Shown piece by piece: positions 1 through 14,689 of a DNA stretch of 64,000 nucleotides (position 1 is its first letter; each line of letters opens with the position of its first letter). Source of the DNA: Escallonia rubra (lineage: Eukaryota > Streptophyta > Magnoliopsida > Escalloniales > Escalloniaceae); the NCBI GenBank assembly GCA_033065855.1, contig JAVXUO010001517.1:496001-560000 (forward strand). Reading direction: 5' to 3'. A program made the translations under genes and the position numbers. The notes beneath the pieces were generated by a model. It did not search any database and was not told where the DNA came from. It saw nothing but the letters and a program-made list of their open reading frames with translations.

Positions 1-1790
1 ATATCTAAAAAACCAAAGTAACATACTAGATTTAGAAGAGGAAAAAAACGATGTTATAATTAAGATTGAAATAATAGGAGTAATGTAACAATTCATCGAT
101 ACTTATTTTATTTTAATATATTCTTACTGTAATCGATGCCTTTATCAATATAATATATAACTTTTATAATTATTTTGGTAGGGTACAAAACTTGATGGTA
201 TTTTTAGGTGGGACCATACGACCTACAAATAACTATATTATTTTTATTGATGAAAATTATAATAATGATAAAGCTTACTCAAAAATTTTGATAGTTGAAA
301 ATGATTAAAGGCTAACTATTAAACATGTTAGTGTATCTAAACATGTGCAACTATTATTTTTGATGTGACCCCTATTTTTAAGTTTAAATAATTTTACAAG
401 AATTATATGAGGGCTATACGTACTAGGTAGCCTTATATAATGTGAAAATTAATTCTACAACTCTAAGTATACTAATTTTTTAGGATTTAATTTTGACTAT
501 CGTGTCCTTAAAACTAACTCTCTCATATGAAGATAAAAATCATGTATCTAGAAAACAAAAATAACATGAGATTTGAAGAAGAATATTATTTATTTTTTAC
601 GATGACTATCTTATGTATATTACATATATGTCTATATATATGGATAATGATAATACATTTAACTCAGTTAGAACAATCATTTTTTTTCCTTCTAAATCTA
701 ATAATTTTTAGATATACAAATTTTTATGTTCACCTTAAAGAGTGGTTTATAAAGAACACAAGAGGCAAAATTAAGTCCTAATAAGTTAGTATATGATTAG
801 GTTGAGTTTTAAAATAATTGAATTTAATTTGTAAACTGTACAAAACGCACAAATATAACCCTCATGATTCTTGCAAAAATAGTCAAATTTAAAAATAAGG
901 ACGCTATCAAATATTTAAACCAATTGTTAGGTCATTCTTTTGTTCTAAGTCTCATAACTTGTTTAATCTCAATTGTAACATTATTTTGTTTTTCTAAATA
1001 AAAAATATTATATTTGTTTTTTACATATACGAGTTATTATATTTATATTAGAGAGTGCTTTTAAAGATACAATAATCAATACTAACTCCTAATCATCCTA
1101 AACTCCAACTAAGTAATGAATTAACTTATTAGAACTTAAGTTTAACTCGTGTATCCTTAAAATCACTCTTTAATATAAATATAACAACTCTTATACCTAG
1201 AAACGAAAAATAACATATTAGATTTAGAAGAGAAAAAAAATGATATTACAATTGAGATTGAAACAATAAAAGTTATGTAACAATTCATCCATATTCATCT
1301 TATTTTAATATATACTTACCGCCATTGATGTAAATATTTATCATTATAATATATAGCTTTAAGAATTCTTTTGGTAAAATAAAAAAATCAACAGTATTTT
1401 TTAGGTGGGACCACACGACTAACAGATAAATGTATAATTAATATTAATTAAAATTATAATAATGATAAAGCTTAATCGTAAATTTTGATAGTTGAAAAGG
1501 ATTTAAGACTATATACTAAACATGTTTTGTATCTAAAGGTATGCAAATATTATGTTGGATGTGATCCCAATTTTTAAGTTTATTTAATTTTGCAGGAACT
1601 ATATGAAAGTTATATTAGGTAGCCCTATATAATGTGAACACTAATTCTATAACTCTAAATATACTATTTTATTATGATCTAATTTTGACTATCGTGTCTT
1701 TAAAACTAACTCTCTCATGCAAAGATAAATATCATATATCTAAAAAAAATAACATATGAGATTTAGAAGAAAATAATTATGTTACTATTA
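1..1790. repeat. AT-rich direct duplication, two copies about 1.2 kb apart
   Basis: Positions 1-600 and about 1195-1790 are diverged copies of one AT-rich sequence. Shared landmarks are the run 'aacatactagatttagaag' (23) against its counterpart near 1211, and 'ttttgactatcgtgtc' at about 490 and about 1685. The 600-1195 spacer shows no gene, only AT-rich DNA. The short ORF at 527-781 lies inside the repeat, has biased composition and resembles no known protein. The duplication is seen directly; its origin (local duplication or a decayed transposon) is not resolved. Confidence 0.75.
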
Positions 1791-2162
1791 AATTAAGTCT
1801 ATTAATAAATGTATATGTACATTTACACATAACATAATCATTGCAAAAACTAATATATATAAAATATAAGGTCAATATTCAAATTATAGGATAATCTTTT
1901 GCTTTGATAAGAACACACGATCAGTAAAGTGGCTATATCGCATATCTGAGATTCTGAAAATAAATCACATATGTATTAAAAAATGTACAATTAAATTAAA
2001 TAATTCTTAATTTGTATATTTCAGAACATTTAAAACCTTTAAGATACAAAAATATATCCATGTAATTCTACAAATGTAACGATTAACCCGTTCGTTTTTA
2101 CATAGGGTCTTTACGATCAATAAAAAGACTTTTTCATTTATACTTAATTAAATTTCCATGAA

Positions 2163-3483
2163 GTGCACAGGAGTTAAGGGTTAAGGTAGCTTGGACATAA
2201 ATTATATTTCCCAAAGAAAGAAGCAGGTTTGGGGATGAAGAGATTTGAGGAGTGGAAGAAAGCAGTACTATGTAAACATTTATGGGATTTAGCACACAAA
2301 AGATTCTTTATAGGTGAAATGGTGCCATATCTACGTAATTAAAAAACAGGCATATGTGGACATTCAAATCACCTGTCACTTTATCCTGGACTTGGTGCAA
2401 GATTCTAAAGCTGAGGAACCAAATTCGGAATCAATGTACTTACAAAGTGGGAGATGGATTGACTACATGGCTGTGGCTAGCCAGATGGCTAAATGGAGAA
2501 AGCATTATTACTAAATTTGGTCCAAGAATAGTGTATGACTCTGTATGACAATAAATGCCAGAAAGCATTATGACAATAAATGCCAGAGCAGCTGATAACA
2601 TGGATGGTTCAAAGTGGAGGTTACCGCTTAGCAGGTCTTTGGCTGTAAGGGAGATGAATAACTCTATCAATGCAGTAGCCTCACCTACAACAAATGTACC
2701 GGACATAGTGACTGGGGACATAAACCCTAGTGGAATATTCACTGTTAGCAGTGCTTGGAATGTTATGAGAAATAATCAAATGTTGTTGCTTGGTCAAAAA
2801 TCCTTTGGTTTAGTGGTCATATTCCCAGTTGCGCTTTGATATGTTGGATGTTATGTTAAGGAGGGTTGAGAACCAATGATAAACTGAGGATATGGAATTT
2901 GGTTGAGGATGACAGATGTACTCTGTGCTCTACACAGCAAGAGACCAGTGATTATCTTTTCATCCAATGCCCTTACTCACAACCAATATGGACGCTGATT
3001 TATGACAGAGTTAATATAGCAATGCCTACTCATTGTTGGAGTCAGTTCATACAAATGCTACCATATAAAGTAGAGGGAAAAGCTTTGGTGCTAAACTAAT
3101 TAGCTATCACTTGGAATCTGAAAAGAAAGAAATGTTAGACTTTAAGCAGAAGTAGGCGTCTCCTCAGCGCTGCTTCTATTTTTTTTTTTTTTTTTTTGCA
3201 ACAATAGATACAATATGGTGTGCGTAACTGGAGGAACATAGCTGACACTACTCAAAACCAGACACTATGCCACAGCTTGGGGAATTGGCCAGCATGTTAA
3301 AAGAAGAACTACATGAGACTAGAATGGCAATGGAAGGGGAATAGAAGTCTGTGGATGTTAAATGTATAGTTTTTTCTGTTGGTTTAGTCAAGAACATATG
3401 TAAATATGAGAATCTAAAGTATAGTATTGAGTTTGTGGAAATATGAAATAAAAGGACTTTTTACCCAAAAAAAAATATATATA
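2163..3483 (+). mobile_element. 5'-truncated LINE (L1-type) with target-site duplication
   Basis: Broken fragments of the C-terminal part of a plant LINE ORF2 are visible in different frames. At 2354-2548 there is 'KVGDGLTTWLWLARWLNG', at 2555-2839 'SGIFTVSSAWNVMR', and at 2866-3099 a zf-RVT-like zinc-binding region containing 'CTLCSTQQETSDYLFIQCPY'. The element ends in a short A-rich tail just before 3483. The 9-bp sequence ttccatgaa flanks it (2154-2162 and 3484-3492), and the empty counterpart is preserved in the second duplication unit near 5930. It is 5'-truncated, as is usual for L1-type retrotransposition, and cannot encode a functional protein. Confidence 0.88.
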
Positions 3484-3917
3484 TTCCATGAAAAACTAGA
3501 CTAATTGGTGAATTGTAATCAAGTTATAAGTATTAAAAATCAACTTTGATTACAATGGAATTGCTTACAACTACGAGTGGTGAGTATTGTGCGAATTCGA
3601 TAATAAGTGGTTGATTAACGCTCGCCTTATAATATTAGCCTAGTGCGATGATATTTGTTATCCTTTGCAAGCACATTATAGTTATAGGTATAAGCTAACA
3701 TAGTTTAGCATATGAAGGTTATATATTAGGTTATGATAAAACAAATGTAATTCATGAGAAAATATAATTAAATGCATTTAGTTGATATGAAAACTATAAC
3801 TTAGCGACAAATAATAGTCATGAAAGATGGGAATAATAATTTTAACACTCCAAAACAAGGGCACGTCATCTTCATCAATTGAACTTCCTCATTATTAGCA
3901 TCTTACAAGAGTTAAAG

Positions 3918-5456
<1,539 letters not shown>

Positions 5457-6599
5457 TATATATATATATATAAAATTGGATGTTATGTAGTCATCCTGTT
5501 AAATTTATTTTTGCAAAAAGTTACTATAACTTATTTTAAAGTGATAAGGTATATACATAAGTCCTAAGTCCTAAGTCCTGTTAAATTTGAAATGCAAGTT
5601 TATCTTTTTAGATTTCTACTGAATCATCATATTAACATCAGTAACATATGTACGTAACACTTTAAAAACCCCTTGAAGTTGATGAATAAAATTCATAAAA
5701 AAAACATTTACAATTCAAATAATTCATATATATCATGTATGTATTTGAAAAAGAAAGGTGCAATTGAATCAAATAATTCTTAATTACTATACTTGAGATT
5801 ATTTAAAACCTTTAAGATGCAAAAATATATTCACGTAATTCTACATAGCTAATAATTAACAAGTTCGTTTTTACATAGGGTCTTTAGATCAATAAAAAGA
5901 CTTTTTCATTTATACTTAATTAAATTTTCATAAAAAATTAGACTAATGGTGTATCTTAGACAAGTTATAAGCATTAAAACCTAATTTTGATTATAACGAA
6001 ATTGAATATAACTATGATTGATGATTATTGTACGAATCAATAGCAAGTGGCTGATTAACGCTCGCCCTTTAATATTATCCTAATATAATGATATTTGTTA
6101 TCCTTTGCAAGCTCCTTATAATTATATGTATAACCTGACATACTGTATATATAAAAGTTATATTATGTTGTGATAAAACAAGTGCAATTTGTAAGAAAAT
6201 TTATTAAATGCAGTTAGTAAATATAGAAACTATAACCTGGCGATAAATAATAGTCATAAAAGATGTGAAAAATAATTTCAAGACTTCAAAACATAGACAT
6301 ATCACCTTCATCAATTGAATTTTCTCATTTCTGGCATATTACAAGGATCAAAGAAACACACATATATAAAAATATTGAATATTATGTAATTGTTCTGTTA
6401 AGTATATTTTTGTAAAAAATAATAACCTATTTGAAAGTGGTAATGTGTATATATAAGTCATGTTAAATTTGATATGTATCTTTATTCCTTTTAGATTTCG
6501 ACTTAATCGTTATAATAACTCAGGAACATATGTAACACCTTAAAAACCCTCTTAACTTTAAGTACTAATTTTATATATAATATTTATAATTCAAAAGAG

Positions 6600-7245
6600 A
6601 TACATGATAGCGTCACCATTTTTTAATTACAACTACAATCGTATTCGCTATTTAGCTATATATGACACTAGCATGACTAATGTGTTACTCTAAGTGTTAA
6701 GCTAATATTCATTTGAAACACTACTTGACAACTTAAAAAAAAAGCTTAAAGAAGCAACTATCTAGCGGCTTCACTGTGTCGCTCTCTATTCTTTATCTTT
6801 CACCTTACAATATAAAAAACCTACAGGCACACACACATGTATATGCAAATATCTCATAGTAATTGCATGCAGCCTAATCAAACAAACAAAAGCTATTTAA
6901 TAATCAAAAGTTAGGATTAATGCAAGTGAATTCTTTTTTTGATAATTAACTTGGGTTAGTCATGATTAATTTAGGTACTAAGATTATTATTTATAGCCAA
7001 ACAAGAATTTTTTTACAATGCCAATGTCTTTTTGTTTCGCGATATGTGGTATGCATTAATACATTTTTAAAATCTTATGGTATACTGTATTTTATAAATC
7101 GACCCGAGCTTGGCTCGAATTACTTGATTAGTTGCGTAGAATACAACTAGTTGCGGTGTGTACTTGTAGTTAGTGCATCATCTGTATTGAGAACGACACT
7201 TTGACAATACGACGTACATAGTGTGATTAAGTTTGGTATTAAAAC
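6600..7245. other. AT-rich intergenic stretch, nothing recognised
   Basis: AT-rich DNA between the segmental duplication and the CSLA pseudogene. I looked for the missing downstream CSLA exons here (the region coding 'ECLMTRMQEMSLDYHF' in the family) and did not find them. The 62-codon ORF at 6962-7150 shows no recognisable motif. Confidence 0.5.
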
Positions 7246-9157
7246 GTTAATGAATTTCCAACGAGCTTGAACAAGGCCACTTTCCGGGTTTTGGATGACA
7301 AACGGGATGGTCTGCCAGAGGAAGTCGGGTTCGGGTTGAAAATCAGCGTCGACGATGGCTACATAGTCGCACTGCTTCCATAATCATGCTTGATCCCTTC
7401 TTTTAATGACCCTGCTTTGTACTTATTCCTGTTGTCATAGGCGGACCTATATGGTGACAGGGGGCAGGCTGAAGCACCCCCTGACTTTTGGGAATTTTTT
7501 TTTGGAATTGCACCGAGACCCTGTTCCCCAAGACCCACACTTGGCAGTCACCTCTCTCTCTCTCTCTATCTCTCTTACCTGACCATGACTCCGTGAGGAC
7601 CGTGAGTGACCGCCGATGGACTGAGCTCAAGCCGTGACGAGGCTACTCCGACCAGATCTGGCCCCTGCCGGCGACCGCGAGTCTGCGACTGAAGCCGCGA
7701 CGAGCTCCCGTTCTTCGACTGCTACTCCGAAGTTCGACTAGATATGGCCCCTCACCCCTGCCGGCAACCGCGACTAAAGCCACTCCTCAGGCGACGTCGC
7801 GAAGACTCCGACGAGGCTCCCTGCTGCCTGCTGGCTGCTTGACCTGTAGCTGCTTCGACTGCTTGTGGAGTTGTGGTCTGTCTCAATGTCTCGGTGGACA
7901 GTGTGCCTTGTGATTTGTGAATGTGAGTCTATGTTATCAGTGATAACATATTGAATTGTGCAATGCATGTGATATATTGTGTCTTGTAAATTGTATTTTA
8001 TCATTCAACCGGATATAGTGTGCAATGCATGTGATACATTAAATTGTTTGACAAAAATATAAATGGATAACTGGATAAGAGTATGCACAGTTTTAATTAA
8101 CTTTGAATAATTAAGATTGACGGAAAACATTATCGAAATATCTTACTATAAATCGTTATTATAGACATCCTATTAATCATACATTATTTGGACAATTTGT
8201 CATACTAGTCCTTTGAAAAAATTATCGAAGTGCACTTTGTTTTTAATATTATTTTGATAAAAAAATTTAGTGAATTTGATATAATTTTTGCACCCCTGGA
8301 CAAAATTCCTGGTTCCACCCCTGCCTCTGTTGTCCCTAACTTGGTACTAAATATCTATGCCTTTGCTTGCCCATCTTTGACACTCCAATTCCACCATATC
8401 CTAGCCATTTTAATGCACCCGACCACAAACTAGCCTACGTTAGATCAATTGTGATACCCAGCGCTTTTTAAGGCGATAAAATTGGCATGTTTTAGCTGAT
8501 GGAATTTTACCTTCACTAAGGGGTCGGTTGAATCATCAAGGACTTGGATTACGATCCGATCCGAAGGCCATGAAAGGCCACACGCAGCTCCGATTGAAAG
8601 TTGATATACCAGCATATTGAAGTGAGTTTACAATCGAATTGAAAATTAAGGTCAACAATAATGTCAGCCAATTTTTCTAAACTGTGTACTCCCGTTTAAA
8701 GTTGTAGAGCTCGCATAAATAGTTTTAAGCCTATTTGAATAGTAGAAATTGCTCCAGGAGCATTTCTGACCGACAAATGAAAGGTAATGCTAAACTTTTG
8801 GGGTTGGATGGTGTGTGTCTGTGTGTGTTGGGGTGAGGGGTTGAGGAGGGAGAATGAATACCTCTTTTTCGTTGTACATTGGGTAAGCAGAATTACCCAA
8901 CTCGACGTCGTCTTTTCCGGTTTACGCCCGAACAGCTTCACAAGCACAATGACAAGGCCCATATACACCCTCTCAACAAACAGCATCAATGACATTGCCA
9001 GGCACAAAACCACAGCAATTCTAAGCAGCGGCGCGATCAATGGCGCTCTAATCTGATCCCAAATCACCATCATTTGCTCCGTTACATCGTCTCTCGCACC
9101 CTCAAACGTCTCCGGCAGAATCGTGGTCGATGATAGCCCGTTCTCAGAAAACGGTCT
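7246..9157 (-). pseudogene. CSLA: Cellulose synthase-like A (glucomannan mannosyltransferase) pseudogene, 5' half
   Basis: Three exons of a CSLA gene can be read on the minus strand. CSLA enzymes are Golgi GT2 beta-mannan synthases. Exon 1 (about 9157-8862) contains 'SSTTILPETFEGARDD', then 'IWDQIRAPLIAPLLRIAV', 'MLFVERVYMGLVIVLVKLF' and 'GRKPEK'. It then loses codons and changes frame into 'DDVELGNSAYPMYNEKE'. Exon 2 (8609-8511) reads '[20 protein letters not shown]' and on to 'LDDSTDP', with an intact GT donor, but the expected acceptor AG is TG. Exon 3 starts at 8400 ('DMVELECQRWASKG'), has an in-frame TAG and is split by a transposon at 8323-7436. It resumes with 'KYKAGSLKEGIKH', loses one base, and ends in '[17 protein letters not shown]' and '[11 protein letters not shown]' at a GT. 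Downstream exons, including the QxxRW region, are absent. No in-frame start codon precedes exon 1; a CT-rich leader-like sequence lies at 9160-9650. Confidence 0.92.
7436..8323. mobile_element. hAT-like non-autonomous element inside the CSLA exon
   Basis: The insertion splits CSLA exon 3 within the 'RDNR' codons. Its ends, CATAGGCGGACC at the left and the complement of CAGGGGTGGAACC at the right, resemble the CAGGGGCGGA-type termini of the better preserved copy at 37542-38171. The flanking duplication is imperfect: cctgttgt on the left (7428-7435) against cctctgttgt on the right (8324-8333). The interior (about 7440-7860) has GC-rich blocks, then AT-rich DNA. No transposase is seen. hAT assignment rests on terminal similarity and an approximately 8-bp flank. 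Confidence 0.7.
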
Positions 9158-10758
9158 CTGTTAAAGCAACCCAATAGATCTGTATGCTTTTATATGCGTG
9201 TATAAAGCTTTCCTTATGCCAAAAGGATAAGAGTATTTTCTCTCTTTCTGGTGATTTTGCTTCCGGGTCACGCAAAACAATGGTGCCATTGCTGGAAATG
9301 TCAGAAAAAACACCGGCTCGAACCACCCACTATAGACCCACAATATGATTTTCCGGGACAAACCCAATTTGGATCTCAAAATGCTAAACCCGTATCATAA
9401 AAATGTAGATTGCACCAAGAGTGCAGAATTAAAATCCCCCAAAATCTTCCGTTTCTGGCAAAAAAAATGTGTCAAAAATAAAAGGCTTTGTGCTTCTGTA
9501 ATCAAACGAATACAGAGGCAGAACAATATTCAAGAAACAAGGTAGGAAAGAGAGAGCAAATAACAGTGGAGGAAAAACAAATAGGAGGAGGAGGAGGAGG
9601 AGAAGAGAAATTTAGAAGAGAGAGAGGAAAATGCAGAGGTTAGCTTTATCTTGTTGCTTTGGAAAAGGAGCCACATAACCTCAACTGTTGCAACTACTAC
9701 AAGTGTGCGGCTCTGACATCAATACAAATACGTTGTAAACAGGTGACAGTCCCGTCTGTTACCGGCGGCAGCATTGCCGTCGGTGTTTGGCAACTTGCCG
9801 GCTATGTGGGTCTTACACGTCATTTGTGTGTGTATCCATGTGTGCGTGCTTTATGGCAGATTAGAGCCTAATTATGTGGTTCGAATCGTGTTCGATCTAA
9901 TAAATTGTCATCGGTCTTTAACAAGGGGAATGCACCGTAATTTCCTTATGAGGTGAAATGCCACTGTCACATAAGTATTACAAAAGACCTCTATCAATTG
10001 CTCCAACATTCGAGATATAACTTCATTAAAGCTCAAAATTTAATCAAAGTGCATTATACAGCTACGTAAGAGTTAAGTATGCGTCAACCAAGATGTACGC
10101 AATAATTAACAAATTTAAAAAGCGCTAAACACGGATGTTATTCGAACGAGCATAGTGATAAAAACACGTGTATCTATTTTCTAGTAGTAGATGCAAATTC
10201 CAATCCGAATTTTATATTGAATGCAAAAATGCATATGTACAGCTGTATCTGCCGGATAAAACTCGAATTTGAATATGATCCGTATCCATGAAGGTATATT
10301 ACTTATTTTTTTCTTTTAAAGATCAATGAATTTAGAATAGTTAAATTAGTTTATTGGAAATATAAGTTCAATCTAAAGAAAATCAAATTGGGGACTCGAC
10401 CTAATTTTGCAAACGCATGATTGTACGCGATTTTATATGTAAAACGAAAAGTTTCAAAGTATAAGTTATGTGCCCAAGGTATCGAGCAAAGTGGTACGTA
10501 CATATCACCATTTTGTTTCGAGCCCACTTTTAAACGGATTGAATATATATGATTTTTATATCTGCTAGAAAACATCTATTCTTTTTTACAGATATTCACA
10601 TATTAAAGATATGCTGCACATATCCGCTCTCGCTAATTACTAATGGAGAGATGTTCAAATTTTGTTTTGTGAATTTAAGTTCTATAGTAAGGACTGCTTT
10701 GCAGTTTGGATGTAATTTTTCATATAAAATGAACACATCCAGCTTTCAAGAAAAAAAA
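9158..10758. other. Intergenic; possible CSLA leader, otherwise nothing recognised
   Basis: The first 500 bases may be the former 5' leader of the CSLA gene: on the minus strand it is CT-rich, with a GGA/TCC trinucleotide run near 9583-9602. The ORFs at 9144-9379 have no recognisable domain and no in-frame continuity with CSLA exon 1. From 9660 to 10758 I see no gene or repeat family. Confidence 0.45.
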
Positions 10759-11639
10759 GGGCTAATTACACCTAGGTCCATGAGGTTAGGGGGTAATTAC
10801 AATCAAGGACACTAAGTTTCAAAATGTAACATTCCGTGTCCAAAAGTGTTTCAAATGTATCACCCGTGTCCATCCGTCAGGTTTTCGTCCAAAAAGTGTA
10901 CTTTTTTAATGATGTCAGCAATACGTATTTTTAAAATGACAAAACTACCCTTGTAATGTATATACTGAGTAATTTTTAAAAATTTTAAATTAATATTTTA
11001 AACCTTGATTTGAAGATTAAGAAATTTGAAACCCTAATTTTCATTGTCTTCCCCCCCACCCCTAACTCGCCGGCAGCCCCACTACCGGCCGCACAAGCGG
11101 TCGCCGGTGATCAACTCCGGCGCTGCTTCATCAAGCCTCTACGAGCATCGCGCCGAAGCCATCGTGCTGCTACACCACTGCAATCGTCCGATCGATGTTT
11201 TCGACAGACCTGTCGACGGCCAACAACTCCGGTCAGCAGCCCCATCACCGGCGATCAACTCCGGCGCTCCTTCACCGAGCATCATCACCAACGCCTCCGA
11301 AACCATCGCGCCGCTGCCACCACCGCCTGGGATTTATCATCGGCGCCATCTCGAGGTCAACCACCCCTCATTTTCCGATCGACCAGTGAAGGCGACGCCT
11401 ACGACGGGGAAGGGGAAGGGGAGGGTGGAGGCGACGGGGAAGGGGAAGGGGTAGGGTGGGGGCGACGGGGAAGGGGTATGGTGGGGGCGACGGGGAAGGG
11501 AAAGGGGTAGGGTGGGGCGACAGGGAAGGGTTAAGGGGAGGCACAGGCGAAGGGCTGCTGCGGGAAGGGGAAGGGGGAGGGGGGGAAGACAATGAAAATT
11601 AGGGTTTCATGTGGTCCCAGCACTACAAGAAAAAAAGCT

Positions 11640-11990
11640 TTTAGCGACGGGGAAATCCGTCGCTAAAACAATTAGCGACGGATTCACCGTCGCTAAAAGT
11701 CCCTCATATAAAAGCCAGTCATTAATAGTTTAGCGACGGAATTTTGAAATCCGTCGCTAAATATGTAATTTTTTGCGACGGATTTATTTTTAATTAGCGA
11801 CGGAATATCCGTCGCTAATTATATTTTTAGTATTTTGATTTATTTTCTTTTTTGTCAAATTAACGACGGAATAATGTTTTAGCGACTGAATATTCCGTCG
11901 CTAAAAAGCTTATTTAGCGACGAAATATTCTGTCGCTGATTAACTGATTGTAGGAATATTTTTAGCGACGGAATTAATCCGTCGCCAAAA
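11640..11990. repeat. Left subterminal CACTA motif array
   Basis: Repeated TTTAGCGACGG / CCGTCGCTAAA units in both orientations, spaced a few tens of bases apart. In En/Spm elements such subterminal motifs are bound by the element's own TnpA-type protein; binding here is inferred. Confidence 0.85.
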
Positions 11991-12248
11991 GTCAAAAAAA
12001 TTTAGAATTTTTTTTTATTTTTCAATTACCCAGACATGTAATACAATTTTCATTTCTCAATAACAACGCGCAATAATCAATACACAAAGAAATATATATA
12101 ATCAATCATAAAAAATATTTATTATAAAAAAGACTCATTATGTACAAGCCGGGAACCGGATACAGCCGGTTAGGGGAGGGGAGAAAAGTACAAGCCGGGC
12201 GCGGGGGGGGGGGGGGGGGGGGAGCTAAGAACGGGCACGGGAAAGGGC

Positions 12249-13381
12249 TCATCTGGGATTGCCGAGTCCCGGATCTAGATCCTGCTGATCCGGGGCCGGC
12301 TCGGCATGTCCAGCAGCGCCCTGCTCCCTAATCATCCTCACCACCACTGTAGCAATGCGCTGGATCTCCTCGTCGTCCAACAGACGCTGAGGAGCCGGTG
12401 TCTGTGGAGGGGCAGCAGGTGGTGAGGACGATCCTATCACGGCACGAGCAGTCGTGCTAGGCAGGCCGCGTATGCGGCCTTTCGGCCGATTCACGACCTC
12501 CGGCATATCCAGCCATCGCTTCAACCCCCCAGTACTCGCAGCCATACTAGTGGACGCTGATGGCTGTCCGGACTGCTGCTCGGACCCCATTAGCTGTTCA
12601 TACGAGGCCTGCAAAAATAGTGGTTTAACGATATGTTAGGGCATTAATTAACAAAACGAACATTAAGGATAGAAAGAAAAAACATTAACAACTTAAACAA
12701 ATTGACTCACATCGATCCGCCGGGCAATATCTGAAGTATAGTCGCCCGCCCGGTGCGCCTCGTCCTTGTCCTTCTTCCGCACGTGCGTCTGACTATAGGT
12801 TAGAGCTATGACCTCATCCTCCTCCAGATCTGGGTGCTCGACCTCGTTCATGTGTCGGACGATGTCGTGTGGCACCGACCCCCCCGTGTGCGTCAGATCT
12901 TTGTTCTGCCTGTTCTGGGCCCCGCTCTTACTCTTGGCGTCCCAGCCTGGATCCGCAGCCCACCGATCTATCATCTCCCCCCATACACGGTGAGATATCC
13001 AATGTGGGGGATATCTCGTCATCTCCGTCATCGGGGCACCCTCGGGCAGCATCTTCTTCGCCCGGTCCCGTGCGTCGTGGAGCCATCAGCGGTAATTCTT
13101 GCCGATGTAGGCAAAGAAGGCCTGCTGCCCCAGTGCCTGCTGCTGAGGCGTGTCAAACGTGAACCCCTTCTGTAAGGCATTCAATAACACAAATTAACAA
13201 CAGAAAACAAACTCTAATTAAACATTTGCTAACGCTGAAAAAAATACTTCACCGTACCAGCCACTCCTCCCATAGGGCCTCCCTCGCAGCGGCATCCCAG
13301 TCCTTCCAGTACAGGCGTGGCTCGAAAAATCGACCCTTCACAAGAACGCCGATCTTCGTCCTCGCCTGATTCTCCAGGATC
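12249..13381 (-). pseudogene. CACTA accessory transposase (Transposase_24, Ptta/En/Spm type), degenerate
   Basis: At least three exons on the minus strand encode a plant En/Spm-type protein. Exon 13381-13258 reads 'LENQARTKIGVLVKGRFF' then 'YWKDWDAAAREALWEEWL'. Exon 13169-12711 starts after a CAG acceptor ('KGFTFDTPQQQALGQQAFF'), carries an in-frame TGA after 'YIGKNYR', then 'WLHDARDRAKKMLPEG' and 'SGAQNRQNKDLTHTGGSVPH'. It ends at a GT donor after 'SDIARRID'. Exon 12608-12249 continues in frame with 'ASYEQLMGSEQQSG' and a Pro/Ala-rich tail. The W-x-dw and 'NR..h..Gs' features match the family usually annotated as Ptta/En/Spm plant transposase. More upstream exons probably lie at 13480-13840 but could not be joined. 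The stop codon makes it a pseudogene as read. Confidence 0.8.
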
Positions 13382-13932
13382 CTGCCAAAGAAGTAAATAA
13401 ATAAATTAATACAGTTCAAATATAAATTAACACCCCAAATTTTAAATATAAGGCATGAGGTGATATTTTTAGTACTTACAGGCCCTCCTGCGTGAGCGTA
13501 ACTCTCTGTTTACGCTAGGGGTCGATGCATACCCCGCGTGTCGGATCACGGCCTCGTCGAGATCCTATAAAACACAGACATTAATACAGTTCAAATATAC
13601 TTTAAATATAAGGCTAGCGAAAATGTACTAAACACCGTTATCAACTATACCTGAGGTAGAACCCACAGAAGATGGAGAATGCACGCGCGTGTGGGATGAA
13701 TCTGCGTCGGGCTGGGGCGACAGCTGGGGCTGGGGCCCCATCTGCTGTCCGCGATCACTCTATGCCTCGTCATCAGTAGGCAATGACGAAGTGGGACCCA
13801 CCGGGGAGCAAGCAGTTCGGCGTCCAGCCCGACCACGAGTAGCCCGTATCCTATCCATATCTGACTTCATATAGATAAATTACAAAGACATTAACACGTT
13901 AAAAATAATAATTTGGCAGAAATCATCATCGG

Positions 13933-13936
<4 letters not shown>

Positions 13937-13992
<56 letters not shown>
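13937..13992. repeat. (TA)n microsatellite
   Basis: Uninterrupted alternating TA tract inside the CACTA element. It lies between the accessory transposase remnant and the DUF4216 remnant. Confidence 0.95.
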
Positions 13993-13995
<3 letters not shown>

Positions 13996-14076
13996 CGGAT
14001 GTGCAAGAACACATCATTAAACACCAAGTTCTAAAAGTCCTACTACATTTTTCCCGTGATGTTACAACATTACAAG

Positions 14077-14667
14077 TCAATCATTTTCAGTTTGCGAATC
14101 ATCTTCATCACTTTCCCCGCCGTCCTCTTCGGGGGACTCGTCGTCTTCTTCATCTTCGAATTCGTCCTCTTCATCAGTAGACTCGGTCACATCATCTCCA
14201 ACACTTTCCACGTCTTCCGCGTCATCATCTACGACTTCTTCTCCTACAAGAAGTGTTGTTGGAAGAGGAAGATCGTCCTCCTCGTTGTTGACCTCAACAG
14301 GGAACAAGACACGTGGTTGGTCGGCTTGAAAGGAGTCTAGCTCACTGTCATATGTCACGGGCAATTTCTTGGACTTGATAATTGTATACCAATGAGATTT
14401 GGGATTGGCAACGTCCTCCGCGTAAAAGACTTGTACATCTTGACTAGCAAACACAAAGGGCTCGTCTGATGCAAGTCTGGACTTGACATTGACATCTACA
14501 ATCCCTTGAGAGCTAACACGGATTCCTCTACTGCATGTGACATCGAACCACGTACACTTGAACATTACCAGGCGATTTTGGGAACCCAGATATGTTAGCT
14601 CAACAATCTCATCTAGCTCTCCGTAAAAGTTCATGCAATTCTCTGCAAAACAGTCGCCGTTCACCAA
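14077..14667 (-). pseudogene. CACTA TNP2 transposase C-terminal remnant (DUF4216 + acidic tail)
   Basis: This 196-codon ORF reads 'MNFYGELDEIVELTYLG', 'LVMFKCTWFDV' and 'EPFVFASQDVQVFYAED', the hallmark pattern of the DUF4216 domain found at the C-terminus of plant TNP2-type CACTA transposases. It is followed from about residue 145 by a highly acidic Glu/Asp/Ser tail. The catalytic Transposase_21 region that should lie upstream (above 14667) is missing; the DNA there is satellite repeats. The assigned ATG is therefore only the first methionine of a truncated reading frame. The remnant could still be translated but cannot be an active transposase alone. Confidence 0.85.
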
Positions 14668-14689
14668 GACTCCACTGTTTTGGGTTTGT

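Noticed and set aside
11010..11592. Proline/serine-rich ORFs on both strands (up to 166 codons)
   Set aside because: GC-rich core and GGGGAAGGG minisatellite of a TIR element. Overlapping frames are equally open, and no donor domain is recognisable.
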